Shown in pieces: positions 44,301-52,674 of a stretch of 64,000 bases of DNA. The DNA is from Burkholderia sp. D-99 (GTDB lineage: Bacteria > Pseudomonadota > Gammaproteobacteria > Burkholderiales > Burkholderiaceae). A program made the position numbers and the translations under genes. A model generated the notes under the pieces. It made no database searches. It saw only the letters and a program-made list of their open reading frames with translations, and was not told where the DNA came from. Location of the stretch: assembly GCF_011605345.1 (NCBI RefSeq), contig NZ_JAAOXM010000001.1, positions 806,001 through 870,000 on the forward strand, written 5' to 3'. The stretch's first letter is position 1. The number at the start of each line of letters is the position of its first letter.

Positions 44301-44530
44301 GCGCGACGCGGATCCGGCCGGTGCTGATGACGGCGCTCGCGATGATCATCGGGATGGTGCCGATGGCGCTCGGTCTCGGCGAAGGCGCCGAGCAGAACGC
44401 GCCGCTCGGCCGCGCGGTGATCGGCGGGCTGCTGTTCGCGACCGTTTCGACGTTGCTGTTCGTGCCGCTCGTGTTCGGCGGCGTGCATGCGCGGCTGGCC
44501 CGCCGGCGCGCGCGCCACGCCGGACACTGA
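41363..44530 (+). CDS. RND efflux permease (HAE1/AcrB-like)
   Basis: A 1055-residue RND transporter of standard length with the duplicated six-helix plan. Start MWIVNLALRRPYTFIVMAIM; the proton-relay aspartates lie in GGLALAVGILVDDATVTIEN on helix 4; the matching helix-10/11 region is VPALTGAIMTVGVATANSIL, and FLTGVARFLFVPLAEAVVFA is also conserved. It pumps drugs, solvents or lipids out through the adaptor and outer-membrane channel encoded next. It is the first gene of a five-gene operon with a 36-base gap to the adaptor. The 228-base region upstream contains the likely promoter but no obvious operator. Confidence 0.95.
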   Translation: MWIVNLALRRPYTFIVMAIMIVLATPLALMRTPVDVLPAINIPVISVIWNYSGFSATEMTNRITSVHERILTTTVNNIQHVESTSLPGIAVVKVFLQPGANVQTAIAQTVSSAQAIVRQMPQGATPPLVITYSASSIPVIQLGLSSKTLSEQSLADIALNFLRPQLITVPGVQIPFPYGGRTRVVAIDLDPQALLAKGLTPADIVNAVNAQNLVLPTGTAKMGQTEYRIDTNASADTVADINNLPIQTVNGATTYLREVASVRDGFAPQTNVVRQNGQRGVLISILKSGDASTLKVVSDLKALLPKVIPTLPEGLTITPLFDQSVFVDAAVQGVIHEALIAAVLTAMMILLFLGNWRSTLIIAISIPLSIFTSLIALAALGETINIMTLGGLALAVGILVDDATVTIENIERHLHLGTNLHDAILEGAGEIAVPAFVSTLCICIVFVPMFFLTGVARFLFVPLAEAVVFAMLASYVLSRTLVPTLAMLLFRPQQASTGPDHSTSRFARIHHAFNEAFERLRAWYIVLLSILLVRRRFYAMCFLGFCVLSTGLVFVLGRDFFPNADSGNIRLHMRAPTGYRIEETARLADQVERVIRETVPPDELGAIVDNLGLPVSGINLSYSNAGTIGTLDGELLIALKPGHRATQHYVQALRTVLPERFPGVEFFFQPSDIITQILNFGQPAAIDLQVLGNDLASNMTIASSLMKKFRQIPGAVDVHVLQRNDEPTLLADMDRTRMQQLNLSAQNVAQNMLISLSGSSQTTPSFWINPRTGVQYPLQIQTPQYNIASVDDLLGTPISASGRTGMPLQLLGNLVQVRSTANPAVITHYNIRPAIDVYVSVEGRDLGAVAGEIDRIVSDARATLPRGTELTMRGQVETMRTSYIGLGAGVAMAIVLVYLLIVVNFQSWLDPLIIISAMPAALAGIVWMLFITGTHLSVPALTGAIMTVGVATANSILVVSFARQRLAAGAPPLTAALEAGATRIRPVLMTALAMIIGMVPMALGLGEGAEQNAPLGRAVIGGLLFATVSTLLFVPLVFGGVHARLARRRARHAGH

Positions 44531-44566
44531 CTTTCGTCCCACTACCCGGTTGATTTGGTTGAATTC

Positions 44567-45796
44567 ATGGAAGAGAAACATCACAGCGCCGTCGGCATCC
44601 AGGTGGACGAACACGGCATGCACCTGCCGACGCGCACATCGGTGTCGCGGCGCGGTCGAATCGTCCTGATCGTGATCGGCGTGCTGCTGGCTGCCGGCGC
44701 CGCGCGCACGGTCTTCGTCAACGTGCTGAACCGCAACCGGCTCGACGCGGTCGCCGAGCAGAACACGCGCCAGTACGTGAGCGTCGCGCATCCGGTCGAT
44801 GCGGCCACCGGCGGCAAGCTGTCGCTGCCCGGCACGCTGCGCGGCTTCGTCGAGGCGCCGATCTACGCGCGCGCGAGCGGCTACGTGCTGCGCTGGCAAG
44901 CCGACATCGGCGCGCACGTGAAGCAGGGCCAAGTGCTCGCCGAACTCGACACGCCCGAGCTGAACCAGGAACTCGCACAGGCCACCGCGCAGCGCCAGCA
45001 GGCGCAAGCCGCACTCGCGCTCGCGAAGACGTCGTTCGACCGCGCGCAGCAGCTGCGCCAGCGCGATGCCGTCTCGCAGCAGGAACTCGACGACCGGCAA
45101 GGCGCGTTCAACCAGGGCACCGCGAACCTCGCCGCGGCCGACGCGAACATGCGCCGGCTCACCGAGCTGAAAGGCTTCCAGCGGATCGTCGCGCCGATCG
45201 ACGGGATCGTCACGCAACGCAACGTCGATGTCGGCGATCTCGTCAGTTCCGGCAACGCGGGCCGTTCGCTGTTCACGGTCGTGCAGGCCGACCGGCTGCG
45301 CCTCTACGTGCAGGTGCCGCAGGCGTACGCGCAGCAGGTGAAGGTCGGCCAGCACGTGAGCGTCGCGCAGGCCGAGCTGCCGGGCACGACATTCGACGGC
45401 ACGATCACGCGCACGTCCGAGGCGATCGACGTCGCGACGCGTTCGCTGCAGATCGATATCACGCTGCCGAACCCGGACGGGCGGCTGCTGCCCGGCGCCT
45501 ACGTCCAGGCGACGCTGCCGATGACGCCGGTCGGCCGGCTGCAGGTGCCGGCCAATACGTTGCTGTTCCGCGCCGAAGGCCCGACGGTCGCGACGGTCGA
45601 CGCGAACGGCCAGGTGCGCCTGAAACAGGTGACGGTCGTGCGCACGATCGGGCAGACACTCGAAGTCGACGGCCCGCTCACGCCGAACGACCGCCTCGTC
45701 ACGAACCCGAGCGACGCGCTCGCCAACGGCGATCAGGTGATCGTCTCGGCACCGGCCGCGAAGCCGGCATCCGGCGCCGCGGAGGCGAAGTCGTGA
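44567..45796 (+). CDS. RND periplasmic adaptor (membrane fusion protein)
   Basis: A 409-residue adaptor with an N-terminal membrane anchor (IVLIVIGVLLAAGAARTVFV), a lipoyl half-motif around YARASGYVLRWQADIGAHVK, an alpha-hairpin (about residues 130-190, rich in Gln/Ala) and the beta-barrel part to the end. There is no lipobox, so it is anchored by its helix. ATG 44567 is used; a TTG at 44555 is the only upstream option. Its stop overlaps the start of the outer-membrane factor by four bases (GTGA), so the two are translationally coupled. Confidence 0.93.
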   Translation: MEEKHHSAVGIQVDEHGMHLPTRTSVSRRGRIVLIVIGVLLAAGAARTVFVNVLNRNRLDAVAEQNTRQYVSVAHPVDAATGGKLSLPGTLRGFVEAPIYARASGYVLRWQADIGAHVKQGQVLAELDTPELNQELAQATAQRQQAQAALALAKTSFDRAQQLRQRDAVSQQELDDRQGAFNQGTANLAAADANMRRLTELKGFQRIVAPIDGIVTQRNVDVGDLVSSGNAGRSLFTVVQADRLRLYVQVPQAYAQQVKVGQHVSVAQAELPGTTFDGTITRTSEAIDVATRSLQIDITLPNPDGRLLPGAYVQATLPMTPVGRLQVPANTLLFRAEGPTVATVDANGQVRLKQVTVVRTIGQTLEVDGPLTPNDRLVTNPSDALANGDQVIVSAPAAKPASGAAEAKS

Positions 45797-47316
45797 TCGC
45801 GATGCGCATCCGCCGGCGGCCCGCCGCCGTCTCCGCCACTGCCGTTGCGCTCGCCGCCGCCCTCGCCGGCTGCACGGTCGGCCCCGATTACCAGCGGCCC
45901 GACGTCGCCACGCCGGCCGCGTGGCGGCTCGATCCGGCCGATGCGTACTGGCATCCGGCCGCGCCGGCCCGCGCGCCGCTCGACCCGGCATGGTGGACCG
46001 CGTTCGGCGATCCACAGCTCGATGCGCTGGAAGCCGAAGCGTTGCGCAACAACCAGAACCTAAAGGCCGTCGCCGCGCGCTACGACCAGGCGAAGGCGAC
46101 GCTCGCGTCGGTCGCCGCGGCGCAGTATCCGGCCGTCGGCCTGAACGCGAGCGGCCAGCGCTTCAAGATCTCGGCCGACCGGCCGCAGACCAATTACGCG
46201 ACGCTGAACACGTCGACCGTGCAGAACGACATCCAGGTCGGCGCGAGCGTCAGCTACGAGCTCGACCTGTTCGGCCGCGTGCGGCGCAGCGTCGAATCCG
46301 CGCAGGCCACCACCGAACAGGCCCGTGACGATTTCGCGAACGCGCGCCTGGTGCTGACTGCCGATCTCGCGTCGAGCTATTTCGCGCTGCGCGAATTCGA
46401 TGCCGAGATCGACGTTGTCAGGCGCTCGATCGACCTGCAGCAGAAAGCGCTCGACTACGTGAGCGCGCGCCACGACCTCGGCGCGGTGTCGGGACTCGAC
46501 CTGCTGCAGCAGCGCGCGCAGCTCGACGCGACGCGCACCCAGGCGCAGTTGCTGCTCCAGCAGCGCGTGCAGGTCGAAACCGCGATCGCGACGCTGGTCG
46601 GCACGCCGGCCCCCGCCTTCTCGATCGCGCCGCGCGTCGTTCCCATCAACGCGCCGGCGCTGCCGACCGGCCTGCCGAGCGACGTGCTGCAGCGGCGCCC
46701 CGACGTCGCGTCGGCCGAGCGCGCGATGGCTGCCGCGAATGCACAGATCGGCGTCGCGCGGGCCGCGTATTTCCCGCGCATCATGCTGTCGCCCGATATC
46801 GGCTGGGACGCGACGCGCTTCGCCGGCCTGTTCACCGTGCCGGCGTTGCTGTGGTCGGTCGGGGGGTCGCTCAGCCAGCCGCTGTTCGAAGGCGGCAAGC
46901 TGAAGGCCGGCGTCGATTTCGCACAGGCCGGCTATGTCGCCGCGCAGGCCGGCTACCGGCAGACCGTGCTCACCGCGTTCCAGGAGGTGCAGAATGCGGT
47001 CACGGGATTGTCGGTGCTCGCCGAGGCCGCGCAGCAGGCCGCCGCGGCCGTCGACGACGCACGCAAGCTCGTGTCGCTCGCGCAGGATCGCTACGCGGGC
47101 GGCCTGACGCCGTTCATCGACGTGCTGACGGCCGAGCAGCAGTTGCTGACGAGCGAGCGGCAGGCCGTGCAGATCCAGGGCCAGCGCGCGGCGCTCGTCG
47201 TGTTTCTTGCGAAGGCGCTGGGCGGCGGCTGGGACGGCCATGCCACGGGCGACCCGGCGCCGGCCGAGGTCGCCACTGCAGCCCCGGCGCCGGCACCGGC
47301 GCAACCGGGCCCTTAA
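45793..47316 (+). CDS. RND outer-membrane factor, NodT family lipoprotein
   Basis: A 507-residue TolC-like channel starting at GTG 45793. The signal peptide ends in the lipobox LAGC (ALAAALAGCTVGPDYQRP), so it is a lipoprotein. The two repeats typical of OprM/NodT are visible from SYELDLFGRVRRSVESAQAT, with the conserved VLQRRPDVASAERAMAAANA in the middle. A proline/alanine-rich C-terminal tail (about 35 residues) is unusual. It completes the tripartite pump with the two upstream genes. Confidence 0.94.
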   Translation: MIAMRIRRRPAAVSATAVALAAALAGCTVGPDYQRPDVATPAAWRLDPADAYWHPAAPARAPLDPAWWTAFGDPQLDALEAEALRNNQNLKAVAARYDQAKATLASVAAAQYPAVGLNASGQRFKISADRPQTNYATLNTSTVQNDIQVGASVSYELDLFGRVRRSVESAQATTEQARDDFANARLVLTADLASSYFALREFDAEIDVVRRSIDLQQKALDYVSARHDLGAVSGLDLLQQRAQLDATRTQAQLLLQQRVQVETAIATLVGTPAPAFSIAPRVVPINAPALPTGLPSDVLQRRPDVASAERAMAAANAQIGVARAAYFPRIMLSPDIGWDATRFAGLFTVPALLWSVGGSLSQPLFEGGKLKAGVDFAQAGYVAAQAGYRQTVLTAFQEVQNAVTGLSVLAEAAQQAAAAVDDARKLVSLAQDRYAGGLTPFIDVLTAEQQLLTSERQAVQIQGQRAALVVFLAKALGGGWDGHATGDPAPAEVATAAPAPAPAQPGP

Positions 47317-47344
47317 CCGGATCACGCGGACAACGGATTCGAAC

Positions 47345-48040
47345 ATGAAAGTCCTGATCGTCGAAGACGAACCCAAAGTCGTCGAATACCTGAAGAGCGG
47401 CCTGACCGAGGAAGGCTGGGTCGTCGACACCGCGCTCGACGGCGAGGACGGCGCGTGGAAAGCCGTCGAATTCGACTACGACGTCGTCGTGCTCGACGTG
47501 ATGCTGCCGAAGCTGGACGGCTTCGGCGTGCTGCGCGCGTTGCGCGCGCAGAAACAGACGCCCGTCATCATGCTGACCGCGCGCGACCGCGTCGACGACC
47601 GCGTGCGCGGGCTGCGCGGCGGCGCCGACGACTACCTGACCAAGCCGTTCTCGTTCCTCGAACTGATCGAGCGGCTGCGCGCGCTGACGCGCCGCGCGCG
47701 CGTGCAGGAATCGACGCTGATCTCGATCGGCGACCTGCGCGTCGACCTGATCGGCCGCCGCGCGACCCGCGACGGCACGCGGCTCGACCTGACCGCGCAG
47801 GAATTCCAGCTGCTCGGCGTGCTCGCGCGGCGCAGCGGCGAGGTACTGTCGAAGACGACCATCGCCGAACTCGTGTGGGACGTGAACTTCGACAGCAACG
47901 CGAACGTCGTCGAAACGGCGATCAAGCGCCTGCGGGCGAAACTCGACGGCCCGTTCACGGACAAGCTGCTGCACACGATCCGCGGCATGGGCTACGTGCT
48001 CGAAGCGCGCGAGGACGGCGATACCGAGAGGCCGGCATGA
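47345..48040 (+). CDS. OmpR-family response regulator
   Basis: A 231-residue two-component regulator. Receiver domain residues 1-115 with phospho-acceptor D51 (VVVLDVMLPKLDGFGVL), the acidic pair ED at 7-8 and K100 (DDYLTKPFSFLELIER); the winged-helix effector domain is at residues 130-225 (LDLTAQEFQLLGVLARRSGE, HTIRGMGYVL). It resembles CusR/IrlR regulators of metal and efflux systems. It starts 28 bases after the outer-membrane factor and overlaps the kinase gene by four bases, so it is part of the RND operon and probably activates it. Confidence 0.95.
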   Translation: MKVLIVEDEPKVVEYLKSGLTEEGWVVDTALDGEDGAWKAVEFDYDVVVLDVMLPKLDGFGVLRALRAQKQTPVIMLTARDRVDDRVRGLRGGADDYLTKPFSFLELIERLRALTRRARVQESTLISIGDLRVDLIGRRATRDGTRLDLTAQEFQLLGVLARRSGEVLSKTTIAELVWDVNFDSNANVVETAIKRLRAKLDGPFTDKLLHTIRGMGYVLEAREDGDTERPA

Positions 48041-49494
48041 AACGCTCGATCGTCCTGCGGCTGTCGGCGATGTTCGGCATCGTGTCGCTGCTCGTGTTCA
48101 CGCTGGTGGGCTGCGGGCTGTTCGTGATGATGGAGCGCCAGCTGTTCGCCGAGCTGCGCGCGACGCTCGACACGCGTTCCAAGGTCGCCGAACTGATCGT
48201 GTCGCATGCCACCACCGCTGCGCGCGGGCGCCTGCTGCAGGAGAAACTCAGCGATTTCGAACCGCCCGACGGCTCGACGCACTACCAGATCGTCAGCCCG
48301 GATCCCGCCTTCCGCTTCGGTAGCCCGGTGAACGGCGTGCCCATCGAGCCGCCGAACGGCGCGTTCCAGCGCTACGCGCTGAACGACAGCAGCTACGACG
48401 TGATGACGAAAACCGTCACCGTAGCCGGCAGCGGCGAGCGGCCGACACTCCAGCTGATCGTCGCCAGTTCGTGCGAGCGCACGCAGCGGATGCTGCGCCG
48501 TTTCGGCTGGACCCTCGCCGCGCTGATCGCGACAGCCACCGTCATCACGCTGCTGCTGAGCCGCGCGGTCGCGCGCTTCGGGCTCGCCCCGCTCGACCGG
48601 CTGTCGCAGGATGCGGCAACCGTGAGCGCCACGAACCGCCGCCAGCGCTTGCAGACCGACGCGCTGCCGGCCGAGCTGCGCGACCTCGCCGCGTCGTTCA
48701 ACGGCGCGCTCGACCGCATCCAGCAAACCTACGCGCGGCTCGAGGCATTCAACGCGGACGTCGCGCACGAGCTGCGCACGCCGGTCAGCATCCTGATCGG
48801 CCAGACCCAGGTCGCACTGACCAGCCGCGACCGCACGGTCGAGCGGATGCAGCAGACGCTGCAGTCGAACCTCGAGGAATTCGAGCGGCTGCGCGTGATC
48901 ATCAACGACATGCTGTTCCTGTCGCGCAGCGACCGCGGCGAACGCGCGACCGACCTGAAAGACGTGTCGCTCGCCGACGAGGTGCGGCGCATGCTCGACT
49001 TCCTCGAAATCCCGCTCGATGAAGCGCAACTGCATGCCGAACTGCACGGCGATGCACGCGCGGCCGTCGATCCGTCGCTGTTCCGCCGCGCGATGACGAA
49101 CCTGCTGATCAACGCGATCCAGCATTCGGTGCCCGGCGCGACGCTGAACGTGACGATCACGCGCCGCGACGCGCTCGTCGAAATGGCCGTCGCGAACCCC
49201 GGCGAACCAATCGACCCCGCCCAACGCTCGCACGTGTTCGAGCGCTTCTACCGGCTCGAGGAAGCCCGCGCGAACAGCAAGGAGAACCACGGGCTCGGGC
49301 TGTCGATCGTCAAGGCCGTCGCCGAGATGCACGGTGGCGGCGTGTTCGTCGCATGCTCGGGCGGCGTCAATACGTTCGGCTTCTCGGTATCGACGCAACC
49401 TTGCGCGGGCGGCCCGCTGCGCCCGGCCGATGCAAACGGCCCCGCCGATACGCACGACGCGCAACCGGCGCACACGCCGCGCGCGTTGCACTGA
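48037..49494 (+). CDS. Sensor histidine kinase, heavy-metal-sensor type
   Basis: A 485-residue membrane kinase. Membrane helices at about residues 10-32 and 155-178 flank a periplasmic sensor; a HAMP segment (about 178-232) leads to the dimerisation domain with H244 in NADVAHELRTPVSILIGQTQ, and the ATPase domain has the N box NLLINAIQHSV and the G box NHGLGLSIVKAVAEMHGGG. The long C-terminal tail is Ala/Pro-rich. The ATGA overlap with the response-regulator gene couples their translation. The signal could be a metal or a substrate of the pump. Confidence 0.94.
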   Translation: MKRSIVLRLSAMFGIVSLLVFTLVGCGLFVMMERQLFAELRATLDTRSKVAELIVSHATTAARGRLLQEKLSDFEPPDGSTHYQIVSPDPAFRFGSPVNGVPIEPPNGAFQRYALNDSSYDVMTKTVTVAGSGERPTLQLIVASSCERTQRMLRRFGWTLAALIATATVITLLLSRAVARFGLAPLDRLSQDAATVSATNRRQRLQTDALPAELRDLAASFNGALDRIQQTYARLEAFNADVAHELRTPVSILIGQTQVALTSRDRTVERMQQTLQSNLEEFERLRVIINDMLFLSRSDRGERATDLKDVSLADEVRRMLDFLEIPLDEAQLHAELHGDARAAVDPSLFRRAMTNLLINAIQHSVPGATLNVTITRRDALVEMAVANPGEPIDPAQRSHVFERFYRLEEARANSKENHGLGLSIVKAVAEMHGGGVFVACSGGVNTFGFSVSTQPCAGGPLRPADANGPADTHDAQPAHTPRALH

Positions 49495-49593
49495 CGGCCG
49501 CCGCGCGCGGCCGAGGGCAGTTTTCTTCAATACGGGCCGATGCGGCTCCCGTAGTCTCGATGCGACTTTCGACATTTCGCATGGAGACATCCA

Positions 49594-50181
49594 ATGAGCA
49601 TGCTGGTTTCAATGGCGGCGTTCGCGCTCGCCTCGTCGATCACCCCCGGCCCCGTCAACATCGTCGCGCTCAGCGCGGGCGCCCGCCACGGCCTCGGCGC
49701 GAGCCTGCGCTATGCGGCCGGCGCGACGCTCGGCTTCGTCGCGCTGTTCCTGCTGATCGGCCTCGGGCTGCACGCGGCGCTCGCGCGCTGGCCCGTGCTG
49801 ACGACCGCCACGCAGTGGTCGGGGATCGCATTCCTGCTGTATATGGCGCTGCGGCTCGCGCTCGATGACGGCCGGCTGTCGGCCGACCCGGACGTGGCCG
49901 GCCCGTCGGCGGCGGCCGGCGCGGCGATGCAGTGGCTGAATCCGAAGGCATGGCTCGCGTGCGTGGCCGCGATGGGCGCATATGCGGCCGACGGCGACCG
50001 CGCGCAGGTCTGGCAGTTCGCCGCGCTGTATCTCGTGATCTGTTTCGCGTCGATCGCGTGCTGGGCGTATGCGGGCGCATCGCTGCGGCACCGCCTCGCG
50101 AACGCGCGGCGCATGCGCGTGTTCAACCGGCTGATGGCGCTGCTGCTCGCGGGCAGCGCACTCTTCCTGCTCGACGTGTAA
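49594..50181 (+). CDS. LysE/RhtB-family amino-acid exporter
   Basis: A 195-residue, six-helix exporter with the N-terminal signature SSITPGPVNIVALSAGARHG and the mid-protein MQWLNPKAWLACVAAMGAY. GGAGA lies eight bases before ATG 49594. It converges with an AraC-type regulator gene 22 bases away, a frequent pairing in which the regulator controls the exporter. The substrate is unknown. It is one of two LysE proteins in the window, and they are only distantly alike. Confidence 0.9.
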   Translation: MSMLVSMAAFALASSITPGPVNIVALSAGARHGLGASLRYAAGATLGFVALFLLIGLGLHAALARWPVLTTATQWSGIAFLLYMALRLALDDGRLSADPDVAGPSAAAGAAMQWLNPKAWLACVAAMGAYAADGDRAQVWQFAALYLVICFASIACWAYAGASLRHRLANARRMRVFNRLMALLLAGSALFLLDV

Positions 50182-50203
50182 GGCTCGCCGCTCAGCTCGT
50201 CTT

Positions 50204-51049
50204 TCAGCTCGTCGCGCTGCGGTATTGGCCGGGGGTTGCAGCCGCGATCCGCCGGAACGCGCGCTGGAAATGCGCCTGGTCGGCAAAGCCCGCGTCGAGC
50301 GCGACATCGGCGATCGGCCGGCCGCGGCGCAGCTCCGTGCGACCGTACTGCACGCGGCGATCGATCAGGAACGCATGCGGTGTCATGCCGTAGCGCGCGT
50401 TGAATGCGCGGATCAGGTACGACGGCGACAAATCGGCCGCCGCGCAGATCGCATCGAGCGTGACGCCCTCACGGCAATGCGCGGCGATGTAGTCGGCCGC
50501 GCGCGCGAGTTTGGCGTTGTCGTCCCCGGCGCGCGGGCCGGGCAGTTCGCGATCGAGCGCGCCGTGCAGCGCCGTGAAGAACTCGACCGCCGCGCTCTCC
50601 TTGCCGAGCGAATCGATGCCGGGTGCGACGAGCGTGCGATAGAAGCCGCCAAATTGCGCGAACAGGTCGTGCCGTTCCGTCAACTTCGGTGAAAACCCAT
50701 GGAAATCGCAATTCGGATCGCGGCCCAGCGAATGCTGCAGCCGCGCGAGCCATGGCACGTCGACATAGACCATCCGGTATGCCCACGCGTCGGGGCCGTA
50801 AGGATTGCACGCATGCACCTGTTCCGGATCGATGATCACGAGCACGCCGCGCCCGACGTGCTCGTTCGTCGCGCCGTTCACGTAGGTGCTCGTGCCGCCG
50901 ACGATCGCGCCCACCGAAAACGTGTCGTGCGTGTGCTTCGCGTAGCAGATCGCGCGACCGTCGTCGACGGTACGCGCCTCGATGAACGGCAGCGCGGCGT
51001 CGCGCCAGAACGGCGACGGTACGACGGATCGGTTGGCGGTACGGCTCAC
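50204..51049 (-). CDS. AraC-family transcriptional regulator
   Basis: About 281 residues. The N-terminal half is a cupin-like sensing domain (HTHDTFSVGAIVGGTSTYVN, IIDPEQVHACNPYGPDAWAY) and the C-terminal 100 residues hold the two AraC helix-turn-helices (AAADLSPSYLIRAFNARYGM, then VALDAGFADQAHFQRAFRRI). I use GTG 51049, which has GGAG eight bases upstream; the frame is open to 51172, which would add 41 low-complexity residues encoded partly by an octamer repeat. It converges on a LysE exporter and is divergent from an SDR gene. Confidence 0.88.
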   Translation of the reverse strand: MSRTANRSVVPSPFWRDAALPFIEARTVDDGRAICYAKHTHDTFSVGAIVGGTSTYVNGATNEHVGRGVLVIIDPEQVHACNPYGPDAWAYRMVYVDVPWLARLQHSLGRDPNCDFHGFSPKLTERHDLFAQFGGFYRTLVAPGIDSLGKESAAVEFFTALHGALDRELPGPRAGDDNAKLARAADYIAAHCREGVTLDAICAAADLSPSYLIRAFNARYGMTPHAFLIDRRVQYGRTELRRGRPIADVALDAGFADQAHFQRAFRRIAAATPGQYRSATS

Positions 51050-51113
51050 GCGGCGGGCTCCCGGTTCGGACGGCGAACGCTCACCGTACAAGACTGTGCG
51101 GCGCCGCGCAACC

Positions 51114-51153
51114 GGATCGCCGGATCGCTGGATCGCCGGATCGCCGGATCGCC
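51114..51153 (+). repeat. 8-bp tandem repeat (GGATCGCC, five copies)
   Basis: Five consecutive octamers GGATCGCC from 51114 to 51153 (the second reads GGATCGCT), followed by the variant GGACCACT. It lies between the divergent AraC and SDR genes, so a change in copy number would alter promoter spacing or the length of the AraC leader. Confidence 0.9.
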
Positions 51154-51270
51154 GGACCACTCGCCGAACCACTGGCTTCGATGCCGGATCGCGCCGTTTC
51201 GCCTAAGCTTTGAATTCCGTCCGCCGCGACACCCGCGCCGGATCCCGTTCACTCTTCTCCCGTCACGCTC

Positions 51271-52065
51271 ATGCATATCGATCTGAAAGGCAAGACCGCG
51301 GTCGTCACCGCCTCCACCGCAGGCATCGGGCTCGCGATTGCCGAAGGGCTGGCGCGCGCCGGTGCGCGCGTCGTCGTCAACGGCCGCAGCGACGCGTCGG
51401 TGCAGTCCGCGCTCGCGCACTTGCGCGCGGCCGTCCCCGGTGCGGGCTTCGACGGCGTCGCGGCCGATCTCTCCGATGCCGCCGGTGTCGCGCGCATCAC
51501 GCAGCACACACCTGCGGCCGACATCCTCGTCAACAACGCGGGCATCTACGGCCTGAAGGCGTTCTTCGACATCGACGACGCCGAGTGGGACCACTATTTC
51601 CAGACCAACGTGATGTCCGGCGTGCGCCTCGCGCGGCATTACCTGAAGGGGATGATCGAACGCAACGCCGGTCGCATCGTGTTCATTTCGTCGGAATCCG
51701 GCCTGAATATCCCGGTCGACATGATTCATTACGGATTCACGAAAACCGCGCAGCTGTCGATCGCACGCGGGCTCGCGAAGCTCGCAGCGGGCACCAACGT
51801 GACCGTCAACTCGGTGCTGCCGGGGCCGACGATGTCGGACGGCGTGCGGGCGCTGCTGAAGGAAACGGCCGACGAAACCGGCCGCAGCGTCGAAGACGTG
51901 GCCGTGGATTTCGTGCGCAACCATCGCTCGAGCTCGATCATCCAGCGGCCCGCGACGCCGGAGGAAGTCGCAAACCTGGTCGTCTACGTGTGCTCGCCGC
52001 TCGCTTCGGCGACGACGGGTGCCGCGTTGCGGGTGGACGGCGGCGTGGTCGACACGATCGCGTGA
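51271..52065 (+). CDS. Short-chain dehydrogenase/reductase
   Basis: A 264-residue classical SDR: VVTASTAGIGLAIAEGLARA holds the TxxxGxG cofactor site, NNAG is at about residue 89, FISSESG carries the catalytic Ser, and YGFTK is the YxxxK. The NGRSD sequence after the second strand favours NADP. The insert LLKETADETGRSVEDVAVDF before the C terminus is typical of 3-oxoacyl-ACP-reductase-like SDRs with a large substrate loop. It is divergent from the AraC regulator and may be under its control. Substrate not known. Confidence 0.92.
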   Translation: MHIDLKGKTAVVTASTAGIGLAIAEGLARAGARVVVNGRSDASVQSALAHLRAAVPGAGFDGVAADLSDAAGVARITQHTPAADILVNNAGIYGLKAFFDIDDAEWDHYFQTNVMSGVRLARHYLKGMIERNAGRIVFISSESGLNIPVDMIHYGFTKTAQLSIARGLAKLAAGTNVTVNSVLPGPTMSDGVRALLKETADETGRSVEDVAVDFVRNHRSSSIIQRPATPEEVANLVVYVCSPLASATTGAALRVDGGVVDTIA

Positions 52066-52073
52066 CGACGGGC

Positions 52074-52111
52074 GGGCAAGGCCGCCGCGCTAGCGCGACG
52101 CGGCCTTGCCC
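52074..52111. terminator. Hairpin between convergent SDR and lipoprotein genes
   Basis: GGGCAAGGCCGC (52074-52085) and GCGGCCTTGCCC (52100-52111) form a perfect 12-bp stem. The right arm overlaps the 3' end of the lipoprotein gene. No T run, but the position between converging stops fits a shared terminator. Confidence 0.5.
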
Positions 52112-52464
52112 GGCTGCAGCGTGCCCTTGCGGTCAGCGTTCATGCAGGAATCGAAGCCGTATTGCGTGACGACGCCGGCCCTGTCGAACACGACGAAATA
52201 CTCGCGGTGGTCGTTGCCGTGCTCGATGAAGTAGTTGTAGCAGACGCCGCTGCCGTTGCGGACCATCCACACGCTGCGCGGATTGCCGCCGGCGCGGACG
52301 ACGTCGGCGCGCGTCGCGCCGTGCCGCGACGCGGCCCTCGCGAGCGGCGTGCGCGAATACGAGAATGGCAGCCACGCGTCGAACCACGCGCAGCCGTGCA
52401 ACATCAGGCAGCTGGCGGCCAGGGACAGCGTCGCTGCGGGACGGGCCATCGGAATCAATCGCAT
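52090..52464 (-). CDS. Small BamE/SmpA-like outer-membrane lipoprotein
   Basis: A 124-residue predicted lipoprotein. The signal peptide ends in the lipobox LHGC (Cys 25), followed by AWFDAWLPFSY. The mature domain reads HGATRADVVRAGGNPRSVWM and then a cysteine-bearing strand SGVCYNYFIEHGNDHREYFV, the small alpha-beta fold seen in BamE/SmpA and related osmotically inducible lipoproteins. A shorter start at ATG 52449 is possible. Single gene; function unassigned, with a structural role in the envelope most likely. Confidence 0.75.
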   Translation of the reverse strand: MRLIPMARPAATLSLAASCLMLHGCAWFDAWLPFSYSRTPLARAASRHGATRADVVRAGGNPRSVWMVRNGSGVCYNYFIEHGNDHREYFVVFDRAGVVTQYGFDSCMNADRKGTLQPGKAASR

Positions 52465-52674
52465 GCTTGAGGAAATCTGCTGCGCCGTGCCGGCGCGATC
52501 GAAAGCCTCATGCTACTAGACCTTTGGGTCCGGATCGAAAAGAAATGTAGAGATCTTTATCGCAATCGCTGCATTGCATGACCGTGTACCGGCCCGCTCG
52601 CCGCCCGTCGCGGCGGCCGCCGCGCGTTCGCACGCGCATCCGCGCCGCGGCGTCAACCGGTGGCGCGGCGCTCG

